Shown: positions 16,721 to 25,905 of the stretch, one piece after another | How positions within the stretch are numbered: the first letter of the stretch is position 1 | Layout of the letters: each line of letters opens with the position of its first letter | Assembly (NCBI RefSeq): GCF_003719195.1 | Contig: NZ_CP024996.1 | Span: 4,340,001 to 4,404,000, forward strand | From: Herbaspirillum rubrisubalbicans | Lineage (GTDB): Bacteria; Pseudomonadota; Gammaproteobacteria; Burkholderiales; Burkholderiaceae_D | Length of the DNA: 64,000 bases | Direction of reading: 5' to 3' | Program-made: the position numbers and the translations under genes | Notes under the pieces: generated by a model | The model's database searches: none | Told to the model about the DNA's origin: nothing | Seen by the model: only the letters and a program-made list of their open reading frames with translations

Positions 16721-18349
16721 ATCAGCATCCACGTCATCGCCCCCGGGCGTAAGACTGATCCGTTCCAATCCATCGCGCTTTTCGTTCGCATTACCCAACC
16801 ATTGCCACAGGAGCTCATGCGGCTCGATGCCGGGACGCTGTTTGATCACATCCGGGAAGGGCATTCCCTTTCGCACATAAGTCTGGCGATCCCAGCGATT
16901 GAAGGATTCATGCAAGGGATGTTCATCGGGCAAATAGGGTCGCCATATACCGCTGCGCGGGCAGGGTGAGTGGCTGCGATATCTGCGCTCGATCTGAGGA
17001 AACTCGACATAACGCGCCGCTCGACGCGTGACTCGTGGATCGTCCTTCACCGTTACTGGTGGAAGCAGGTCGACAGGCTCGCCCAGGTAATGAAACTGGA
17101 TGCGCCCGTCTTCGTCTTGCAAGCCACTGCGGCTGCGATCAAAGAGTTCTCCCTGTTGATAACGCAACGGTAATTGCTCTGCATTCCATGCATGATGACG
17201 ATCACTAACGGGACGCATCAACCTGGCAATCCAGTAGCCGGTTTGTGGAGCGGCGGTACTTTCGTATTGGGGCAAGACCTGAATTTGCGGTTCAGCAGGT
17301 AACTGACGGCCCGGCGGAATATGGGCACGGCCAGTACGCAGCCACGCCGGATTCGGTTCGGGCGGCGGCGGAGCATCAGGTTTCTGCAAGACTGGCTTGG
17401 CGGCGTCCAACAAGGTATTGCGGTCGCCGTTCCACATCGGCAGGTTGACCGGGGGAAGTGGCAGGATTTTATCGAGGTTGGGGAAGCGCAGGTCGGGATT
17501 GCGTTGTAGGGCATCGGAAATAATAAAATATCGCTCTGCCCTACTTTTGTCCTTGCCGACACCCGACAATGGTTCGCCATCATCAAAAGCACCAAATAAG
17601 AAAGTAGCAGACATGTAACTTCCCAGCCTTACTCCCTCCTGCAAGACAAGTCGAGCACGTTCATTATCCTGCTCAAACTCTTCTTTTTCACCTGCGATGG
17701 TTCCTCCAAGGTTGAACGCAGCATCAGCATTTCCCTGGTTAAGTCCGCATTCCAACATCTGGAGCGCGATCTTTCGGTTACCCCAGAATGCCGGCGGGCT
17801 GTCATAGATAGCATCCGTTTTGGAGCCTAAATAGGCCATTGCACTGGGACTGCCCATCTCAGCAGCCAATTGCCAAAAGGCATAGGCTCTGCTCACATCC
17901 TGCTTCACGCCTATCCCTCTCATGTGATAAGTACCCATGACATCGAAGGCAGCTGGAATTCTAAGTTGCATAGCCTTTTCCAAGATCAATACTGCGCGCT
18001 CGGTATCTCTTCTCACTCCCTCTCCGTGAGCATACGAATTAGCCAGATTGAGCATTGCCTTCCAGTGGTTTCTGTCAGCCGCCTGCTGCCAGAGTTGTGC
18101 TGCCTTGACATAGTCCCGTTGGTTCGGCCACAAGGTATGGCTAGTGAGTGCAAGTCCCTCCTGAAACCATCGTTCGGCTTCTTCATCAAGTCGGGGAAGA
18201 ATATTCTCCTGGTATTTGCAGACGAATTCTTTGCGATGAGGATCAAATGCTCTCAAGGACATATTACGTGGCAGATTTTTCATAGCGTAGGAGTGATGAC
18301 TAATAAAGAACAAAAAAAGAATCAAAGTTTTGATAAGTAACTTCATCAT
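16718..18349 (-). CDS. Sel1-repeat exported protein, probable Tle5 immunity protein
   Basis: The 543-residue protein has a signal peptide (about 1-22, hydrophobic core LLIKTLILFLFFI, end SYA), Sel1-type TPR repeats (about 78-255, e.g. NLANSYAHGEGV and MGTYHMRGIGV), a DUF6396-like segment (about 288-320, NLDKILPLPPVNLP), a Pro-rich linker (323-336), and a C-terminal half with two similar GxW modules (from TGYW at 370 and SGIW at 466). Sel1 proteins are known partners of Tle5 phospholipases in type VI loci and protect the periplasm. The gene begins 4 bp after the effector stop. Base composition is clearly AT-richer than neighbours, suggesting transfer. Immunity function is inferred from context. 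Confidence 0.8.
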   Translation of the reverse strand: MMKLLIKTLILFLFFISHHSYAMKNLPRNMSLRAFDPHRKEFVCKYQENILPRLDEEAERWFQEGLALTSHTLWPNQRDYVKAAQLWQQAADRNHWKAMLNLANSYAHGEGVRRDTERAVLILEKAMQLRIPAAFDVMGTYHMRGIGVKQDVSRAYAFWQLAAEMGSPSAMAYLGSKTDAIYDSPPAFWGNRKIALQMLECGLNQGNADAAFNLGGTIAGEKEEFEQDNERARLVLQEGVRLGSYMSATFLFGAFDDGEPLSGVGKDKSRAERYFIISDALQRNPDLRFPNLDKILPLPPVNLPMWNGDRNTLLDAAKPVLQKPDAPPPPEPNPAWLRTGRAHIPPGRQLPAEPQIQVLPQYESTAAPQTGYWIARLMRPVSDRHHAWNAEQLPLRYQQGELFDRSRSGLQDEDGRIQFHYLGEPVDLLPPVTVKDDPRVTRRAARYVEFPQIERRYRSHSPCPRSGIWRPYLPDEHPLHESFNRWDRQTYVRKGMPFPDVIKQRPGIEPHELLWQWLGNANEKRDGLERISLTPGGDDVDAD

Positions 18350-18353
18350 TTAC

Positions 18354-20264
18354 TTATGCCAGCCTGGTTGTACTTACGCGTTCATCCTTGAACGAAAAAA
18401 GGAAACCAACGGGTGGCTCCCCTATTTTTCTTTCAAAATCATTTATATCCATCAGCTTTTTCCATTTGAAAAATGCATTAGAAATTTCCTCCCGACTCCC
18501 CCCACCCCCATCCTGCATCCCCCCCGTATGCCTCCCCCAAACATGCCGCCTGATCTCCCTGCTCAACACCGGATCATCACAAGCCACATTCATCTCCGCA
18601 TCCCCCGCCATCGACCTCAGGTTCAAGTTCGCACTCCCCACCGTAAACATCGCATCATCGATAATCATCAACTTGCTGTGGATATAGATTTCGCGATACC
18701 GCTCTTCCATCTTCGGCGCCGCATCCTGCTGCAACGACGCACGTCCACGCCACGCATGGTCGTAGGTCCACAAAGTGCCGATCAAGGTGCGGATGCCGAG
18801 CATGTTCAACTGCCTGACGACTTCATCCTTGCTGCCGCCGGCTGCGGCGCTCTTGGCCAATTCGCTTGGCTCACCTGACGGACCGGAGGCTTTCAGTGCA
18901 TCTTCAATGAGCTTGTCCTGGTTCGGCATCGAATCCCCCTGCCCCAGCGAACGCACGGCGTCATAGGTGCGCGGCACCATCTGCTTCAACTCCGGCAGCG
19001 GCATCACCACCATCACATGCAGGTTCGGCAGCGCATCCATGCTCTGCCCCGCAAGCTGCCACCACTCCACGAAGTTGCGCCGGTCTTCCTTGAACTGCTG
19101 GACCCAGGGCTCATACTGGAAATACTGGTTTTCCACATACAGATAATTGCGCGCAAAGCTGCTGGCCTGTCGATACAAGCGCTTGATGCTCTTGTCTCCC
19201 TCTTCCGGCTGGGTGCGCACGATCTGCGCATTGACGGTGCGTTGGCCCTCGAGCGATGCGCACAGGTCCGCTGGCGGTTGATAGAGATCGTGCGTGCGCT
19301 CCAGCGCTGCACCTTTGCCCTTGGCGCGATTCCACGCATCCGTAAAATTCTTGCTGACACTGACCAGCGCTTCACCTTCGATGCGGCAGGCGTAATCCTG
19401 GTAGGGCTTCAGTCCAGGCCGACCATCTTCGGTACGTCCCTCCCACAGTTCTCCACGTCGTTGGTCGTGGTACAGGTGGTCTTCGGTATCCCAATAATCC
19501 GTGACCGAATTGAGGCCCATCACATAAGCTACGGCATTAACCCCACCTTCATGTTCGTAATCGATCAGGATGCTCTTCTGGTGATCGGTAGCAACCAGTA
19601 CCATGCCGGCCGTCTCCAGCAGGCTGCGCTTGCCGGCTTCCTGGCTCAGGCTGCCCCAGACGGCGCTGATGTCGCCATCGCGTACACGCAAGCTCAGGTT
19701 GGGCATCAATCCTTGCTCGGCATCCCGATACCAGTGTGCGTTGAAGACTTCGCGGCGGTCGCGTACTTCCACGGGATCAGCAATGCTGCCATTGCCGCCC
19801 GGTTGGATCACACTGGCATGACCGTGCGTCAACGCCTGTTTGAGCTCGTAGTCGGCCTCTTTTCCATAGCCCGGCATGTTGTGCGCCAGTGCGCTACCAA
19901 TGACGCCATACCAGGACAGCAGACGCACCTGCACCGGCTTGCCGCCGTTGTAGCGGCCGGCGGCCACGTCCCGCAACAGGCCGCCCCAGGTATCGCCACG
20001 CGGCCAGCTTGTTGCTTCGCGTACCAGTTCCATCGCCGGGTCGAAGCCCCAGCAGATGATTTCCACGCTGTCCTTGGCTTGCTTGATGTCGGCCAGGATC
20101 TGCTGGAATGCCTGCTCGCCGCAGTAGAGCATCCTCAAGCGGTTGCAGCGATGGATGGGCGTGGCTTTGTCATGTTCGCTCTCCAGCAGCCACTGGGCAC
20201 TGCCTTCGCTGTGGGGCTGTGCTTCGCTCAAAGGGACAATGGATTTCTTGTGGGTGGTCAACAC
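18354..20264 (-). CDS. tle5: Type VI secretion phospholipase D effector, Tle5 family
   Basis: The 636-residue protein has two HxKx4D catalytic motifs: HQKSILID (H228, K230, D235) and HSKLMIID (H529, K531, D536), the two half-sites of a phospholipase D active site. No signal peptide is present, as expected for delivery by the type VI machine. The proposed GTG start at 20264 has GGAGA about 7 bases upstream and lies 58 bp after the vgrG stop; a longer frame reaches back into vgrG but has no ribosome site. Tle5 enzymes (such as P. aeruginosa PldA) attack phospholipids of target cells. Order vgrG-effector-Sel1 gene supports this assignment; a general cardiolipin synthase is unlikely given its length. 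Confidence 0.88.
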   Translation of the reverse strand: MLTTHKKSIVPLSEAQPHSEGSAQWLLESEHDKATPIHRCNRLRMLYCGEQAFQQILADIKQAKDSVEIICWGFDPAMELVREATSWPRGDTWGGLLRDVAAGRYNGGKPVQVRLLSWYGVIGSALAHNMPGYGKEADYELKQALTHGHASVIQPGGNGSIADPVEVRDRREVFNAHWYRDAEQGLMPNLSLRVRDGDISAVWGSLSQEAGKRSLLETAGMVLVATDHQKSILIDYEHEGGVNAVAYVMGLNSVTDYWDTEDHLYHDQRRGELWEGRTEDGRPGLKPYQDYACRIEGEALVSVSKNFTDAWNRAKGKGAALERTHDLYQPPADLCASLEGQRTVNAQIVRTQPEEGDKSIKRLYRQASSFARNYLYVENQYFQYEPWVQQFKEDRRNFVEWWQLAGQSMDALPNLHVMVVMPLPELKQMVPRTYDAVRSLGQGDSMPNQDKLIEDALKASGPSGEPSELAKSAAAGGSKDEVVRQLNMLGIRTLIGTLWTYDHAWRGRASLQQDAAPKMEERYREIYIHSKLMIIDDAMFTVGSANLNLRSMAGDAEMNVACDDPVLSREIRRHVWGRHTGGMQDGGGGSREEISNAFFKWKKLMDINDFERKIGEPPVGFLFSFKDERVSTTRLA

Positions 20265-20322
20265 GGGGCATCTCCAGGCAAGAAGAAAATCAATATCAAT
20301 GGGGGAGCAAGACCGGCAGCAA

Positions 20323-23028
20323 CTAGCCTTCCCTGAGCGCACGATGGCGCTGGAGATCTTGGGCATCGTCATACAGCGCGCGGTAGCCGCGGGCAACCAG
20401 TCGTTCGTCGTCGCTCTCGAAACCGGGCTTGGCTGGCAATTCAAATTCGCAGCCATTGCTCAACTTGACGGCATAACGTGCCGGGCCCGGCGTATGTCCT
20501 TCGATCACCACCAGGCCATGGGCATCGCTCACGCCCATGGCGATCTGCACGCCATCCTTGAAGAGAACATAGGGTTCGTGCATGAAGCCCCGTCCTTGCG
20601 CGCAATGCGTCTTGAGCTGGAAGCTCAGGCGCTGTTGCTGCTTCAGCTCGGACATGGCCGGTGGATCCGGCAGTGCGGGAACGGCTTCATTGGCTGGCCC
20701 ATCGTGGTCGTACTGGGCGGCATGGGCGTGCCAGTGACCGCTGGTGCACTGATGGATGCCGGCTTGGCTCAGGCGTAAGGTGCTGCCACCGCCATTGATG
20801 AAGATTTCTTCCTTGGCGGTGATACTGATGCGGTTGGCGGTGTGGGTGATGTTCAGGCGGGCGAAGATATTGACGCTTTGGCGCAAGGCCGAGATGTCGA
20901 TGTCGGCGGCCACGGCCAGCAGTTTCATGCCGGCCTTGTAAGCGAAGATGCGTACCGCTTCGCGCACGCTCACCAGCAGGCTCTTGCCGGCACTGATGCT
21001 GGCATGGGCAGCGCTGCTCAAGGCCATGTGCTGCTGGCTGCTCACATGGATGGAGCCGCCGCTGGCTGCTGCTATCCCCACCGGGCTGGCCAGTGTGAGA
21101 TGGGCCTGCTCGAATTCGGGAAAGCCTGCGTCCGCCAGCTTGCGCTGCCCCCGGATGGCATCGTTCTGCTGGCGTAAGGCCGCAGCGACCACATCCTGGT
21201 CGCCCGCTTGCTGTGCCCCCGCCTGCTGCGCGGCGTGCGCCAGTTCCGCGTGCCACTGGCCACTCTGCTCCAGCCGTGCCGTGGTCTCTTCCATGGCGGT
21301 GATATGGCCCTGGGCATCGGGCCGGCCTTCGGTGGTGATCAGCAAACCATGTTGGGCACGCAACGCGCCCTGGCCGTCGGTACGCAGTTCAAACCCTTGT
21401 CCACGCCCGTCCTTGCGACCGGCATGGTCGTCGATGCGGGTGATATGGCCCAGACTGAGTTGACTGGACTGGTGGTCGCTCCTGATCTGCACCTGCATCC
21501 GTTCCCAACTGTCATCCAGGATCACATGATTGCTGCGACCACCGGCAGCGTTGCCACCTTCGGGCGTCAGTTCCCTGCTGCGCAAGCCGCTCAAGGCCTG
21601 CTGTTGCGGCAGTTCCCAGGGCGGCATGTTGGCTTCATTGTGGACACACCCGGTCACCAGTGGATGATCCGGGTTACCGTCCAGCCACTGCACCACCACC
21701 TCCGCGCCCACGCGCGGATGGCTGCTCAGGCCACTCTGGGCGCCAGCCCAATTGGTCGCCACGCGCACCCAGCAACTGCTGCTGGGCTGGCGGTCCCAAT
21801 GAAACCGTAACTGGACGCGTCCGTATTGATCGACATGCAGGCTCCCCTTGGCCTGCGGGCCGACCACCACCGCCGTCTGCGGAGCCAGTATCCGGGTCTG
21901 GATGCTGTCGAAACCGCACCCTGGTCGCCACGGCACAGGCAAGGGCTGGCAACGCATCCGGTTGCGGTAGGTGGCGGGCACGTCGGCGCCTTGCAGGTAA
22001 TTGTTGCTGGCTTCGTGCTCGACTTCCAGGATCAGGAACTGCTCTTCGTCGGCGGCCACCTGGAAATGATCCTGCAAGCGAAAGTGCCTGCCCGCAGCCA
22101 CCTGCCGATGGTTTCCCTGCGCCTCGTAGTGCAGGCCGCGGGCTTCGATCTCTTCCATTCTCTGCCGCGCCAGTTGGTCGGCATGGACGAAGTTGCGCAA
22201 GCCGTAATGTCCCGCATAGCTGTGCACTTCCATGCGCGCGATATCGCCCTGCTGGTTGATGGTGGCGATGTCGACATGGCGTGGGTAGGGATGCTTGAAA
22301 TCGAATCCGCTGACAGCGACCTGAGACGATGCCCACTGCCGTATCGCCTGCCATTGCGCAATGGCGTCTTCTTCCTGGGCGCCATCCTTGCTGTGGAAAC
22401 GAATGGCGTCGGACAGTCCATCGATGGCCTGCGCAGCCGTACTGTCATCGGCCACCACCAGGGTGTGGCCCTGCTCGGTGTGTTCGTACCAGTAGCAATA
22501 ACCTTCTGCTTCCCAGCGGCGCGAGAGATAGTTGTGGTCGCTCTCTTCCCATTGGGTGCACATGGTGTACTGATGGGGTTCGGCTGCGACTTGCCAGCGC
22601 CAGCGCGGCAGGATGCCGTAATCCTTCAGGATGGACTCGGTTTGCTGTTCTATGCTCTGCTCGTGGAACAGCCGATTGTTCTGGCGCAGGCGCGCATAGT
22701 GCAGCCAGGGAACCAATACGGCTTCATAGAAAACGATGCCGCCATCGGTCCTGACGAAACGAAAGGACGACACATAACCGCTGAAGGGACGCAAGCCACC
22801 ATCGCTCAGTGCCAAAGAAACGCACACCAGTTTTCCCATCAGGCTTTCCAGGGAAATGGCGGCATCGTCACTGAGCAACTCCAGCGTGAAGCGGAAATCG
22901 CGCGACATCGATTCCGTGCCATGGAAGCGATTGATCATCAACGTCGAAGACGGCGCGTCATCGTGCGGGAAAGACAAACGCAGTAGCCGGTTGTGCTGGT
23001 GCTGCAGCAGTGCTTGGGGAAGAGACAT
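20323..23028 (-). CDS. vgrG: Type VI secretion spike protein VgrG with C-terminal extension
   Basis: VgrG trimers form the spike on the Hcp tube. The 901-residue protein has the gp27-like N-terminal region (about 1-370), gp5 OB region (about 400-480, with GRVQLRFHWDR and SCWVRVATNWAG), the DUF2345 beta-helix (about 570-770), and a C-terminal domain (about 793-880) with short beta strands resembling transthyretin-like folds that recruit effectors (YVLFKDGVQIAMGVSDAHG). Start 23028 matches the usual VgrG beginning; no strong ribosome site is visible. The gene lies directly before tle5. No PAAR, DUF4123 or DUF1795 adaptor gene accompanies it, nor do core type VI genes. Confidence 0.93.
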   Translation of the reverse strand: MSLPQALLQHQHNRLLRLSFPHDDAPSSTLMINRFHGTESMSRDFRFTLELLSDDAAISLESLMGKLVCVSLALSDGGLRPFSGYVSSFRFVRTDGGIVFYEAVLVPWLHYARLRQNNRLFHEQSIEQQTESILKDYGILPRWRWQVAAEPHQYTMCTQWEESDHNYLSRRWEAEGYCYWYEHTEQGHTLVVADDSTAAQAIDGLSDAIRFHSKDGAQEEDAIAQWQAIRQWASSQVAVSGFDFKHPYPRHVDIATINQQGDIARMEVHSYAGHYGLRNFVHADQLARQRMEEIEARGLHYEAQGNHRQVAAGRHFRLQDHFQVAADEEQFLILEVEHEASNNYLQGADVPATYRNRMRCQPLPVPWRPGCGFDSIQTRILAPQTAVVVGPQAKGSLHVDQYGRVQLRFHWDRQPSSSCWVRVATNWAGAQSGLSSHPRVGAEVVVQWLDGNPDHPLVTGCVHNEANMPPWELPQQQALSGLRSRELTPEGGNAAGGRSNHVILDDSWERMQVQIRSDHQSSQLSLGHITRIDDHAGRKDGRGQGFELRTDGQGALRAQHGLLITTEGRPDAQGHITAMEETTARLEQSGQWHAELAHAAQQAGAQQAGDQDVVAAALRQQNDAIRGQRKLADAGFPEFEQAHLTLASPVGIAAASGGSIHVSSQQHMALSSAAHASISAGKSLLVSVREAVRIFAYKAGMKLLAVAADIDISALRQSVNIFARLNITHTANRISITAKEEIFINGGGSTLRLSQAGIHQCTSGHWHAHAAQYDHDGPANEAVPALPDPPAMSELKQQQRLSFQLKTHCAQGRGFMHEPYVLFKDGVQIAMGVSDAHGLVVIEGHTPGPARYAVKLSNGCEFELPAKPGFESDDERLVARGYRALYDDAQDLQRHRALREG

Positions 23029-23328
23029 GATGGAATGGGATGAGCTGTCGGTCGTGCGCCGCAGTATCGTCTTGCAGCGCACGCTCTTCTACCGGCATCG
23101 GCGATCTAGGCGGCGCTTCTCAAAGATATTCGTGCGCCTGACAACGGCACCATGGGTTGCATGTCATCGCGCAAAACCCCGCCTACATGGTGTTTTCGGC
23201 GTGCATCTTCCGTTGCCGCATATGCTTATGAGAAATCATTTCTTGGTGCCTGCCGCCCCTCGCGCTAGCTTGTCTGGATCGCGTAACTTGCGCTGACCGA
23301 CATCGACCAACGACAAGAAAGAGACAAC
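23029..23328. other. Divergent intergenic region between vgrG and metY
   Basis: Three hundred bases hold the promoters of both divergent genes. No gene is supported. A 6-1-6 palindrome lies near 23237; otherwise no clear -10/-35 pair could be fixed by eye. Confidence 0.5.
23231..23243. promoter_or_regulatory. Perfect palindrome upstream of metY
   Basis: AGAAAT-C-ATTTCT is a perfect 6-1-6 palindrome 85 bp upstream of the metY start. Position and symmetry suit an operator for a dimeric regulator, but no specific regulator is identified. Confidence 0.35.
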
Positions 23329-24618
23329 ATGGCAGACAACCCGCAATGGAAATTCGAAACCGTCTCGGTACATGGCGGCTATGATCCCGACCCCACCACG
23401 CGCGCCGTGGCCGTGCCGATCTACCAGACGGTGGCCTTCGCCTTCGACGATACCCAGCATGGCGCCGACCTGTTCGATCTAAAGGTGCAGGGCAATATCT
23501 ATTCGCGCATCATGAACCCGACCCAGGACGTGCTGGAAAAACGCCTGGCTGCACTCGAAGGCGGTATCGCCGCGCTGGCACTGGCTTCCGGCCAAGCCGC
23601 CGTGACCTATGCCATCCAGACCATTGCCGAAGCCGGTGACAACATCGTCTCCGCCTCCACCCTCTATGGCGGCACCTACAACCTGTTCGCCCATACCCTG
23701 CCGCAGTTCGGCATCCAGACCCGCTTTGCCGACCCGCGCCAGCCAGCTTCGTTCGAACCCTTGATCGATGCGCGCACCAAGGCCATCTACATCGAATCCA
23801 TCGGCAACCCGCTGGGCAACGTCACCGACATTGCCGCCGTGGCCGAGATCGCGCATCGTCATGGCGTGCCGCTGATCGTGGATAACACGGTGGCCACGCC
23901 CTATCTGCTGCGCCCCTTCGAACATGGCGCCGACATCGTGGTGCATTCGCTGACCAAATATCTGGGTGGCCATGGCACCACGCTGGGAGGCGCCATCGTG
24001 GACTCGGGCAAGTTCCCCTGGGCCCAGCACAAGGAACGCTTCAAGCGCCTCAACGAACCGGACGTCAGCTATCACGGCGTGGTCTATACCGAAGCGCTGG
24101 GCGAGGCCGCCTACATCGGCCGCGCGCGCGTAGTACCGCTGCGCAATACCGGCGCGGCGCTCTCCCCCTTCAATGCCTTCCAGATCCTGCAGGGTATCGA
24201 GACACTGGCGCTGCGCCTGGACCGCATCACCGCCAATACCCTGGCCGTGGCGCAATACCTGAAGCGCCATCCCAAGGTGCGCTGGGTCAACTATGCGGGG
24301 CTGGAAGATCACCCGGATCACGCGCTGGCGCAAAAGTATTTCAAGGGCCGCGCCTCGGGCGTGCTGACCTTTGGCGTAGCCAATGGCCGCGACGGCGGTG
24401 CGCGCTTCCAGGATGCGCTGCAGCTCTTCACGCGCCTGGTCAATATCGGCGATGCCAAGTCGCTGGCCACTCACCCAGCCTCGACCACGCACCGTCAGTT
24501 ATCACCAGGGGAACTGGAGAAGGCTGGCGTGACCGAGGATACGGTGCGCCTGTCCATCGGCATCGAGCATATCGATGACTTGCTGGCCGATCTGGAACAG
24601 GCCTTGCAGTCGGCTTGA
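23329..24618 (+). CDS. metY: O-acetylhomoserine aminocarboxypropyltransferase MetY
   Basis: MetY is a PLP enzyme that makes homocysteine from O-acetylhomoserine and sulfide (direct sulfhydrylation). The 429-residue length and the motifs [28 protein letters not shown] start, [21 protein letters not shown] and the PLP lysine in [13 protein letters not shown] match the family. The C-terminal [19 protein letters not shown] region is conserved in Cys/Met metabolism PLP enzymes. AAGAAAGAGA serves as ribosome site. A strong terminator follows, so it is probably monocistronic. Confidence 0.95.
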   Translation: MADNPQWKFETVSVHGGYDPDPTTRAVAVPIYQTVAFAFDDTQHGADLFDLKVQGNIYSRIMNPTQDVLEKRLAALEGGIAALALASGQAAVTYAIQTIAEAGDNIVSASTLYGGTYNLFAHTLPQFGIQTRFADPRQPASFEPLIDARTKAIYIESIGNPLGNVTDIAAVAEIAHRHGVPLIVDNTVATPYLLRPFEHGADIVVHSLTKYLGGHGTTLGGAIVDSGKFPWAQHKERFKRLNEPDVSYHGVVYTEALGEAAYIGRARVVPLRNTGAALSPFNAFQILQGIETLALRLDRITANTLAVAQYLKRHPKVRWVNYAGLEDHPDHALAQKYFKGRASGVLTFGVANGRDGGARFQDALQLFTRLVNIGDAKSLATHPASTTHRQLSPGELEKAGVTEDTVRLSIGIEHIDDLLADLEQALQSA

Positions 24619-24636
24619 GTCTCTCCGTTCTCGCAG

Positions 24637-24670
24637 AAAAAAATGGCTCCGCGATGGAGCCATTTTTCTT
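24637..24670 (+). terminator. Intrinsic terminator after metY
   Basis: AAAAATGGCTCC and GGAGCCATTTTT form a perfect 12-bp stem with a small loop, ending in a T-run. The flanking A-run means it could also act on the minus strand. Confidence 0.9.
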
Positions 24671-24762
24671 GATCTTGTGATGGGATATGCGTTTGCCCCC
24701 CTGGCGTATCGCATCGGATCAGCTTGCTGAACACGATGGTGGTGCAATTGCTGGTGAGCTTG

Positions 24763-24786
24763 TTGCTTCACTTTTTGCTTCACTTT
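24763..24786. repeat. Two tandem copies of a 12-bp unit
   Basis: TTGCTTCACTTT occurs twice head to tail. It is noncoding, between the metY terminator and the sirtuin gene. Confidence 0.7.
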
Positions 24787-24801
24787 TTTCATTAAGCAGT
24801 C

Positions 24802-24829
24802 ATTAATGCTCAAAGATTAGTGCATTAAT
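24802..24829. repeat. Inverted repeat after the sirtuin gene
   Basis: ATTAATGC (24802-24809) and GCATTAAT (24822-24829) are a perfect 8-bp inverted pair with a 12-base loop. A second pair, GATTA (24815-24819) and TAATC (24826-24830), shares its right part, so the two stems exclude each other. It lies 19 bp past the sirtuin stop; no T-run follows on the minus strand. Confidence 0.5.
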
Positions 24830-24847
24830 CCATGCTAACAGCGCCAC

Positions 24848-25735
24848 CTACACTGCAGCAGGAGCTGCGTGCGCCAACACCCACTCTGCCAAGCGCGGCA
24901 ACACCAGCTCAGCATCCTCGCGCAGCTTGAAGGCCAGCAGGTCGTCGGCGCGCGTGACGCCCCGATTGATCGCCACCACCGGTTTGCCAGCCGCCGCCAC
25001 CATCCGGGCAAAGCGGAAACCGGACAACACCATCAACGAGGAACCCACCACCAGCATGGCATCGCAAGCCTGCGCGGCGGCCTCGGCCTGGGCGCTGCGC
25101 TCGGCTGGCACGCCATCGCCGAAGAACACCACGTCGGGTTGCAATAGGCCACCGCAGGCGAGGCAGTCCGGCACGTGGAAGCGGGCATGAGCCTGCGGTT
25201 CGAGTTCTGCATCGCCATCCGGCAAGGCCTTGGCCTGCCATTGCGTGAAGGCGGGATTGCAGCGTGCCAGCTCCTGCTGGATCTGGGCACGCGGATAGAC
25301 CGTGGCGCAGGACAGGCAACGCACCGCATGGATGCTGCCATGCAGTTCCAGCACCTCGGTACTGCCGGCCAGTTGATGCAGGCCATCCACGTTCTGGGTC
25401 AGGATGCTGCCCAGATGGCCGGCCCGCTGCAATTGCGCCAGCGCGCGATGGGCGGCATTGGGCGCGGCTTGTGCCAGGCGCGGCCAGCCCAGCATACTGC
25501 GCGCCCAGTAGCGTTGGCGGGCCGCCTCGGACTGGCGGAACTGGCTGCCCTGGATCGGCAGTCGGCCACGGCGCACGCCGCTGTCATCACGGTAATCGGG
25601 AATGCCGGAGGCGGTACTGATGCCAGCACCGGTGAGCACCAGGACCTGGCGATGCGATAACAGCAGTTGCGCCAGGGCCAGCAGCAGGTCGCCGGTGATG
25701 GCATCGGGAGCGAATGCAGTCAGGCTCTGGCTCAT
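24848..25735 (-). CDS. Sir2-family NAD-dependent protein deacylase
   Basis: This sirtuin removes acyl groups from protein lysines using NAD. The 295-residue protein has the NAD-binding GAGIS motif (LVLTGAGISTASGIPDYR), TQNVDGLH, catalytic His in LELHGSIH, and two zinc Cys pairs (CLSC near 171, CLACGG near 225), followed by FFGDGVP and GSSLMV. Start MSQSLT at 25735 is chosen because the longer frame has low-quality leader sequence. It is divergent from the DUF3311/symporter pair. Confidence 0.9.
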   Translation of the reverse strand: MSQSLTAFAPDAITGDLLLALAQLLLSHRQVLVLTGAGISTASGIPDYRDDSGVRRGRLPIQGSQFRQSEAARQRYWARSMLGWPRLAQAAPNAAHRALAQLQRAGHLGSILTQNVDGLHQLAGSTEVLELHGSIHAVRCLSCATVYPRAQIQQELARCNPAFTQWQAKALPDGDAELEPQAHARFHVPDCLACGGLLQPDVVFFGDGVPAERSAQAEAAAQACDAMLVVGSSLMVLSGFRFARMVAAAGKPVVAINRGVTRADDLLAFKLREDAELVLPRLAEWVLAHAAPAAV

Positions 25736-25783
25736 GGAAGAACTCGCTGGACAATGACAGCCAGAAGAGTACGCCAATTCGGG

Positions 25784-25813
25784 CCGACGCGGATCGAGGA
25801 ATATCCCTATAAT
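25784..25813 (+). promoter_or_regulatory. Probable promoter of the DUF3311-symporter pair
   Basis: A perfect TATAAT at 25808-25813 lies about 93 bp before the first gene. An upstream CCGACG at 25784-25789 with an 18-bp spacer is a weak -35 match. Confidence 0.5.
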
Positions 25814-25905
25814 CGGCCTGCAACTTTCACGGCGCATTCGGCCCGCAAGGCCGCCACTGCGTCGATATAAAAATTCTTCCGCCAAAAGTTCGAGGAGCAT
25901 CAATC

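Noticed and set aside
18354..20456. Longer start for the phospholipase gene inside vgrG
   Set aside because: The extra 64 residues are Cys/Ser-rich out-of-frame vgrG sequence; the GTG at 20264 has a ribosome site.
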